Source of the DNA: Romanomermis culicivorax
Taxonomy: Eukaryota > Nematoda > Enoplea > Mermithida > Mermithidae
Assembly (NCBI GenBank): GCA_963922205.1
Contig: CAWUHX010000029.1
Coordinates: 310,001-374,000 of the forward strand
Length of the DNA: 64,000 nucleotides
Reading direction: 5' to 3'
Positions 58,410 through 64,000 of the stretch are shown here, one piece after another; the stretch's first letter is position 1, and each line of letters opens with the position of its first letter. The translations under genes were made by a program, and so were the position numbers. The notes under the pieces are model-generated. The model was not told the DNA's origin and searched no databases. It was given only the letters and a program-made list of their open reading frames with translations.

Positions 58410-60432
58410 TCAATGCAGTAGCGCGTGACTAGTCAGTTGTGGAGGACCACTGACTTGCGCGTTAAAAATTTCGAATGCCGTTCGAGGCAAATACGGCTTT
58501 ACGCGAGAAAGTGAGACTTTCTGAGATTGTCCGGGACAATCTAGACTATCGATCGTTATGACGTTTTTCGAAATTTCGGAGTTTTCGACCACTACGAAGG
58601 GTTGATATAGTCTTTGTCGATTTTAGTTGCTTTTTTGTTGTTAAGCAACAGTATGAGATCGTTTAGATCGTATTTCTGCTCTTTCGCTTTTTTATCGAAG
58701 TATCGTTTATGTGATTCGGACGCGTTTTTTAAGTTTTCGAAAACTTTGTTATATAGCGTTAGTTGCGCTTGCCTGAAGATATACTGATACGCATCGTAGT
58801 TTAGCGGTAACGTTAGACTTTTAGCGCAGTCGAAATCTATAGCGATTCTGGGTTCATACCCTCGCAGAAGTCGAAACGGAGAAAAGTGAGTAGCTGTGTG
58901 AGGAACAGTGTTATAGGCGAATGTCGCGAAAGGTAGATACCGTTCCCAATTATCGGGATCTTCAGCGGTGAATTTTTTGAGTTGCGAAATCAACGTTTGA
59001 TTGAATCTTTCGACCATTCCGTTACATTGAGGGTGATACGCAGTGGTATTGATTTTCTGAACTTTTAGGAGTTTCGCGATGTCTTTCATCAAGTTTGAAG
59101 TGAATCCTGAACCCTGATCTGATAAAAGATGTTTCGGGCTGCCATGAACCAAAACTACATTGTTTACGAAACTTTCGACTATAGTGGCTGCTTTTTGATC
59201 CGGAATCAAATGAGCGCTTACCCATTTAGTGAAGTAGTCTTGAAATACGATGACGTATGATCTTTTCTCACCCAGAGGGGATATGTTTACTATGTCGGTC
59301 GCGACGATTTCAAATGGATATTTTGGTTGGATCGGCATCAAAGGAGGAGGTTTCGGCAACTGAGAAGTCGTTTGTTGACATGTTTTACATGTTTTGATCC
59401 ACTTTATTATCGATTCTTCCATTTTCGGCCACCAGAAATGCTGACGAATCATTGCTGTAGTGCGTCTGTGACCTTGATGGCTCAAAATCTTTGCTCCATG
59501 GAATTGATACAAAACACTTTCAATCAGAGTAGTTGGAACTACTATCGCGGAAGCTGTGTTAGCTTGTTTCGATGTTCGGTACACTATTTCGTTTTCGGTA
59601 TGGAAGGCAGATGAAATCGTAGAGATTTGCTTTTGTTCTAGGACTTTTATCAACTTCGCGATGTACGGGTCTTTTCTTTGAGCTTCTTTGATTTCTTCCG
59701 GTGATTCTATAGTTACTAGCCGTTTCTCAGGCTGTTGGAAATCTTCTTCGAACTTCGGCACTTTATTTCTTTCTTCTTTTTTCGTCATTGACCTTGTTAT
59801 TGCCGCTGCAACAGTCTTTTTTGTTTCGCGAAATGTCGGTCTGAATATTTCATTTGTTACTTCTTCACTAGTCTTTGACGTCACTTTAGCGCGAGGTTCA
59901 TTTCGTGATAGAAAATCAGCACAAGCATTTTCTTTGCCTTTCACATATTCAACACGATAGTCGTAATCTTGCAGCTTTATTGCGAAGTTCTGAAGTCGCG
60001 AGTTTCGATGTTTTTCTTCTTTGATCCATTGTAAAGGCTTATGATCAGTTCTGACCGTTACTTTTTGACCATAGACATAGTGTCTGTACCACCGAAATGC
60101 TTCTACAATTGCTAGACATTCGCGCTCAGTAGTACTGTAGCAGGTTTCTACGTCAGACAGAACTCTACTATTATACGCGATGACCCATTGATCAGTTTCG
60201 TTTTCTTGATACAAAATCGCACCAATAGCAGTTGTGCTAGCATCAGTTTGGATGATGAATTTCGATTTTTCGTCGTTATAGACAGGATATCGCAAGAAAG
60301 GAGTTGAGGTTAGAGATGTTTTAATCTCGTTAAACGCTGTATGATGTTCTTCGCTTATCTCATATTTCGCGTTTTTTCGTAGAAGTTGATAGAGAGGTCG
60401 CGAAAGAGTGGCAAGATTCGGTATGAATCGTC
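58410..60432 (-). pseudogene. pol: gypsy pol, RNase H and integrase segment
   Basis: After the nonsense codon the same frame continues to a stop at 58592-58594. RNase H is recognisable by [42 protein letters not shown] and CADFLSR. The integrase follows, with an HHCC-type region (HQGHRRT, then CKTCQQ), and all three catalytic acidic residues visible in [15 protein letters not shown] and NGMVERFNQ. The C-terminal piece (SLSRVKPYLPR) lies in a different frame at 58410-58592, so an indel separates it from the integrase core. The integrase core itself looks intact. Confidence 0.92.
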
Positions 60433-60436
60433 TACA

Positions 60437-62299
60437 TCATTGGACAAGGCCCAAAAAACTTTGAAGATCTTTGACCGTTTTTGGCATTTCATAGTTTACG
60501 ATCGCGGAGACCTGTTCGGGATCAGGTGAAATTCCATTTTCGCTTAGCAGATGACCAAGAAACTTTACTTGTTTCGGTACAAAATCGCATTTATCTGGTC
60601 TTAGCGTTAGATTCGCGTCACGGAGAGCATCAAAGATCAGTTGAATATGTGCTAGATGATCGTTATACGTTTGCGAAAAGACTATGATATCGTTGATATA
60701 GACCAAACAGATTTTCCAGATATATGGATGCAGGATCCGTTCCATTAGTCTTTGAAATTCAGCGGGAGCGTTTTTCAAACCAAAAGGTAGAACTTTGAAA
60801 CGAAACAAGCCTTCTTGACTGACGAAAGTAGTTTTATCGCGTGAAGCGATGTCTAAAGGGATTTGCCAGTACCCTGCTTTCAAGTCTAGAGTTGAGAAAA
60901 ATCGTGCATTGCCTAGAGCATCTAGATAGTCATCGATTCTCAGGATTGGAAACTTTTCGCTAGGAGTAACTTCATTTATACCTCTATAGTCGACTACGGG
61001 TCGCCAACTTCCATCTTTTTTGGTTACCAGAAACATAGGCGCTGCCCACGGTGATCGGGAAGGTTCAATGAGGCCTTTTTCTAGCATTTCTTGGATTTTC
61101 TGACGAACCATTGGTCTTTGCTCAATCGGCGCACGATAGTAGTGTTTCGCGACTGGTTTTGCATCACCGGTGTCTATAGAGACCGTTAACTCGTGAGTGA
61201 GAGTAGGTTGATCTCCAGGGAGACTGAAAACATCGCGATATTGCTTGAAGACTTCGATAGCGATTTTTCTATCTTCAACGTCGATATTCGACTTTTCGGT
61301 CATTTTTTCGAGAGCGAGTTGAAGTTTTTCTTCTTCCGACATAGTTGACTGGTCTTTAACCAACGTTGCTGGTTCATAGTCTTCTTCATGATCGCTTAGC
61401 GACGCGACGGTCATGTTCGATTCTTCAAGTTTGAATTTAACCTCAGCGATGAGCTGGTTAGGTTCTAGATGGATGCTGTTCGCACTATTATTGACGAATA
61501 ATAGTGGACATTTGCCCTCAGTTATGTTGATTATCGCAAGTTCGATCGGATATTCGCAGTTTTCTTTTCCGAAGTTCACGGGTTGAACTATGACGCTTTT
61601 GAAACTTTCGTTTGTGAAAGGGAAGACTTTCCCGTTTACCCAGGTTTGACAATTCGGTTCTACATAGCATGACGAGATATTCAAAATCGGTAGCGATCTG
61701 TCGATTTTCACGATTTGCGTTTGACTTTGTCCCGTAGAAGTATTTGAAAATACTTCGTCATAGGGCGCTTTTTCGATCGGTTTCAAAACTAGGTTTAATT
61801 CTTGCTGAACATCTCCGATTCTGATGAAATTTTCGCGAAAGTTTATTACGGCTCGAACGCTCGGATGCACTAGGAAATCGGTTCCTAGGAGGCATTGCTC
61901 TCCTGTAGTAGGCAGAATCCAGCATCGTACTAGATGCGTTCCGAAAGATGAACTGATTTTGAAGATTATCGGACCTCTGGCATCGACGATAGCACCGTCG
62001 GCTACTTTTATCTGCGCGGATGTTTCCAAAGTATCATAGTCAATCCCCAAAGAGCGTTGAGCTAGACATGAGGAAATGACTGAACACTGAGCACGGGTAT
62101 CGATTAACGCTTTCGTTTTGGTTTTTCCGATTTCAGCATCGATATGAAAAGCACGTGTAGGAGCGTATAAGCTCAGCAGTTTGATATCTTTTTGCGAACA
62201 TTCTTCGATTCGACACACGCTAGATCTCACGATCCACGGTTCAGTAGGTTTTTCGATTGTGAAATCTGTGATTCCGGGAGCGACGAAGAAGTTTGTTTA
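60437..62299 (-). pseudogene. pol: gypsy pol, protease and reverse transcriptase segment
   Basis: The frame is open from a stop at 62297-62299 to a TGA at 60433-60435. A retropepsin-like domain lies near the start; its active-site triplet reads DTR where the family has DTG. The RT domain starts around [16 protein letters not shown], with [13 protein letters not shown] (first catalytic aspartate present) and [13 protein letters not shown]. The polymerase motif reads [10 protein letters not shown], so the first aspartate of the usual YxDD box is asparagine. The frame ends at a nonsense codon just after SFLGL, inside the RT/connection region, and downstream sequence continues in the same frame. 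These changes predict a dead protease and polymerase. Confidence 0.92.
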
Positions 62300-62491
62300 G
62301 GAGGCTTTGCGTTTTCGACGTAGATTTTCAGAGGAATGGTACGAGTATAATAGATTCATTTATGTGATATTGCGACCCACAATCTACTAACACACAATTT
62401 CGTTGTAGTACGACACCTTAAAATGATTAGGATTTGAATGCATCTAAAATAAATAATGATAATATGTACATATCTCTAAAATCGTTGAAAC

Positions 62492-63500
62492 GGGTCGGTG
62501 CGAGATCCGCTACCTACTGCACATCCACTCCCTAGTGCACAACCGCTACCTAGTGCACATCCGCTACCGTAGTCAGATCCGCTACCTTGACGTATAAGTA
62601 ACATCTTACATTTACTTTTTGCATCCAATGACCTAGGCAGGATTCTATTATAGAATAATATACAGTATGTATCTACAAATTATTAGGCTCATTTAATTTT
62701 TTGTCAATTAGATGACGCATGTATCGTGAAAATGAAAAATTTTATTCTCTAAAAATTGGAAAATAAGCGGTTGCAACCGATGCGCAACAAAATTTTTAAT
62801 TCGCAAAGTATTTTCTGGAGTAAATGCAAGAAATTGTGTTCTGCCAAACGCATGTCACGAACCCCAGTGAGATGCAGTGATTTGTTGTTCTTGACCCAGG
62901 GTTATCCAAATAATTTTAGATAGAAATGAGATAATTGTCATGGATCCACGTTTGCTGAAAATAATCGGTCCTTGGTCTGCTTGGGAGGTATATTCAATAA
63001 TAGTTTGTTTTTAATTTTGAACTCAAAGTGATCAAATATTTGAAAATAATCGAAAAGTTTTTGAAAAAATTAAAAAAAAAACGAAAACGATATTTGCATC
63101 ACCAGGATTGGTACAGGTAAAGAAAGACAAACGTCCGTCTAGACTGATTGTTCTGTCACTCGAGATGCTTGTTTAGTCACTTTAGAAATTTTTCACTCAT
63201 TAGAATGTGGTTGCGGGGTCATTTTGATGATTTTATTACTTATCTTGACTTATTAGTGACTTACCTTTCGATAGACTCTCTGCAGTATTACGTTTTTATC
63301 CATTCTTGCGGTTCCATAAAAGTAGCAAACAAAATATTTTTCACCACGCAGAACCCCTCCGTATTCCATTTTCTTTTATTCTTTTGTCTTCGGAAATCCT
63401 TATGAAAATAATAGCAAAACCTTTTTCACCTTTTTTGCTGTCTAGTAGCGGATGTGCACTAGGTAGCGGATGAAAAGTAGGTAGCGGATCTGCAACCTAT
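62492..63500. mobile_element. Foldback element with ATCCGCTACCTAGTGCAC-type arms (element M)
   Basis: The left arm (62503-62590) repeats ATCCGCTACCTAGTGCAC-like units; the right arm (about 63440-63490) has the inverse (GTGCACTAGGTAGCGGAT). The 8-bp direct repeat GTTGAAAC (62484-62491, 63501-63508) flanks it. No transposase is visible in the 850-bp centre. It lies just upstream of the gypsy pol. Confidence 0.8.
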
Positions 63501-63654
63501 GTTGAAACAATGCCTTTCTGTAGAATTGTTTCGTTCGAAAAATTTTGAACTTTAGTCGAGCTATCTCACGAGTTTGCAGCCTCACAAGTGCAACATCTTA
63601 TAAAAATAAGAAATACTTACTCCGTAAGTGCTTCAAAGCATTTTAACAAAAATT

Positions 63655-63905
63655 AAGTATAGTCTGTTTTTGTTAAAATGTATGTCAATAAGAAGTGGAA
63701 AGCAAGTAATTTTTTCATATTTTTGCTATTTCCTGCTAGACCATACACCGCACAGGACTGAAAATTTGTGAGCCTAATAAACTAACTCTCATCTTTTTTT
63801 GCGTAAAAAATTTTACAGTAAAAGCTTTGTGTAAACGACATCGAGAGCGGTACTTATTTTGTGTCATTTTTCAGTTTACAAGCATGTTATAAAAGACAGA
63901 CTACT
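63655..63905 (+). repeat. TATAGTCTGTTTTTT repeat family, copy 3, possibly complete
   Basis: TATAGTCTGTTTTTGTTA at 63657 faces TATAAAAGACAGACTAC at 63889, giving inverted ends about 250 bases apart. The interior matches copies 1 and 2. The last 95 bases of the window after it hold nothing recognisable. Confidence 0.5.
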
Positions 63906-64000
63906 CGGATCCCCGTTGCAACATTGGATCGGATCTCCGTTGTAGCAGACTATGTGTGATACGGGATGGTATGTTTTGGTTGAGCGTTTGAGCAGCGCGA

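Larger units (their letters stand above)
56741..62345 (-). mobile_element. Decayed Ty3/gypsy LTR retrotransposon (pol and 3' LTR; gag and 5' LTR not seen)
   Basis: Read on the minus strand, the element runs from a pol with protease, reverse transcriptase, RNase H and integrase in Ty3/gypsy order to a polypurine tract and 3' LTR. Upstream of pol, coding-like sequence continues only to about 62345 and in a shifted frame; no gag zinc knuckle, primer-binding site or second LTR was found before the window end. The element is therefore truncated, or its 5' part is too divergent to see. Long open frames point to fairly recent insertion, yet several catalytic positions are damaged. A duplicated word around GACCGGAGTCTTTA and GGAGGCGTCAG occurs at 57918-58013 in the non-coding part before the LTR. 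Confidence 0.9.

Noticed and set aside
59022-61000. Plus-strand and alternate-frame ORFs in the pol region
   Set aside because: Shadows of the minus-strand pol frame, which is well supported by motifs.

Overview
The window is eukaryotic, AT-rich DNA from an invertebrate animal. Its two host genes are split into many small exons with GT/AG introns, and the acceptors are short T-rich runs directly against AG (TTTTTAG, TTTCAG), which is nematode-like; one acceptor has a TACTAAC branch-point-like word just upstream. The species cannot be named from this sequence. No prokaryotic features, rRNA, tRNA or CRISPR arrays were seen.

Host genes. Both lie on the minus strand. (1) A CCAR1/CARP-1-like gene starts at 14077 and is followed through seven phase-consistent exons to 4181, where it leaves the readable part (its 3' half is probably beyond the left edge). 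(2) An IQSEC/BRAG-type Arf guanine-nucleotide exchange factor is reconstructed as twelve phase-consistent exons from 54384 to 40591: IQ motif, Sec7 domain with the catalytic glutamate, PH domain, low-complexity tail. CCAR1 is a nuclear transcription/apoptosis co-regulator and IQSEC a membrane-trafficking regulator; nothing here links them functionally.

Mobile DNA fills most of the rest. At the right, 56741-62345 (minus) is a decayed Ty3/gypsy LTR retrotransposon with a 3' LTR next to a polypurine tract and several lesions in pol. Between the two genes, 19350-30449 is an 11.1-kb nest of non-autonomous DNA transposons up to five levels deep. Most levels can be checked by target-site duplications (TSDs) or by an uninterrupted sister copy in the same window. 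Four members of one hAT-like family (termini CAGGGTTGGCAA, 8-bp TSDs) sit inside one another; removing the inserts gives 1.32-1.38 kb for each, which supports the reconstruction. A related element (28028-29285) carries a single spliceable exon of an RNase T2 gene, apparently a captured host exon.

A second theme is a set of foldback elements whose inverted arms are built from short tandem repeats. The repeat word differs between elements but often has a GCGAAA-GGCTC-like core, and several have 8-9 bp TSDs (22558-23116, 25685-26176, 30891-32126, 62492-63500; probable relatives at 3132-3866 and 35879-38612). There are also poly-G/poly-C-rich insertions with 8-9 bp TSDs, a 1.1-kb element with 207-bp inverted ends (32707-33791), a ~97-bp satellite (33962-34805), an 18-bp minisatellite (39615-39905), and a dispersed family marked by GGCGC-GAA-GCGCC palindromes.
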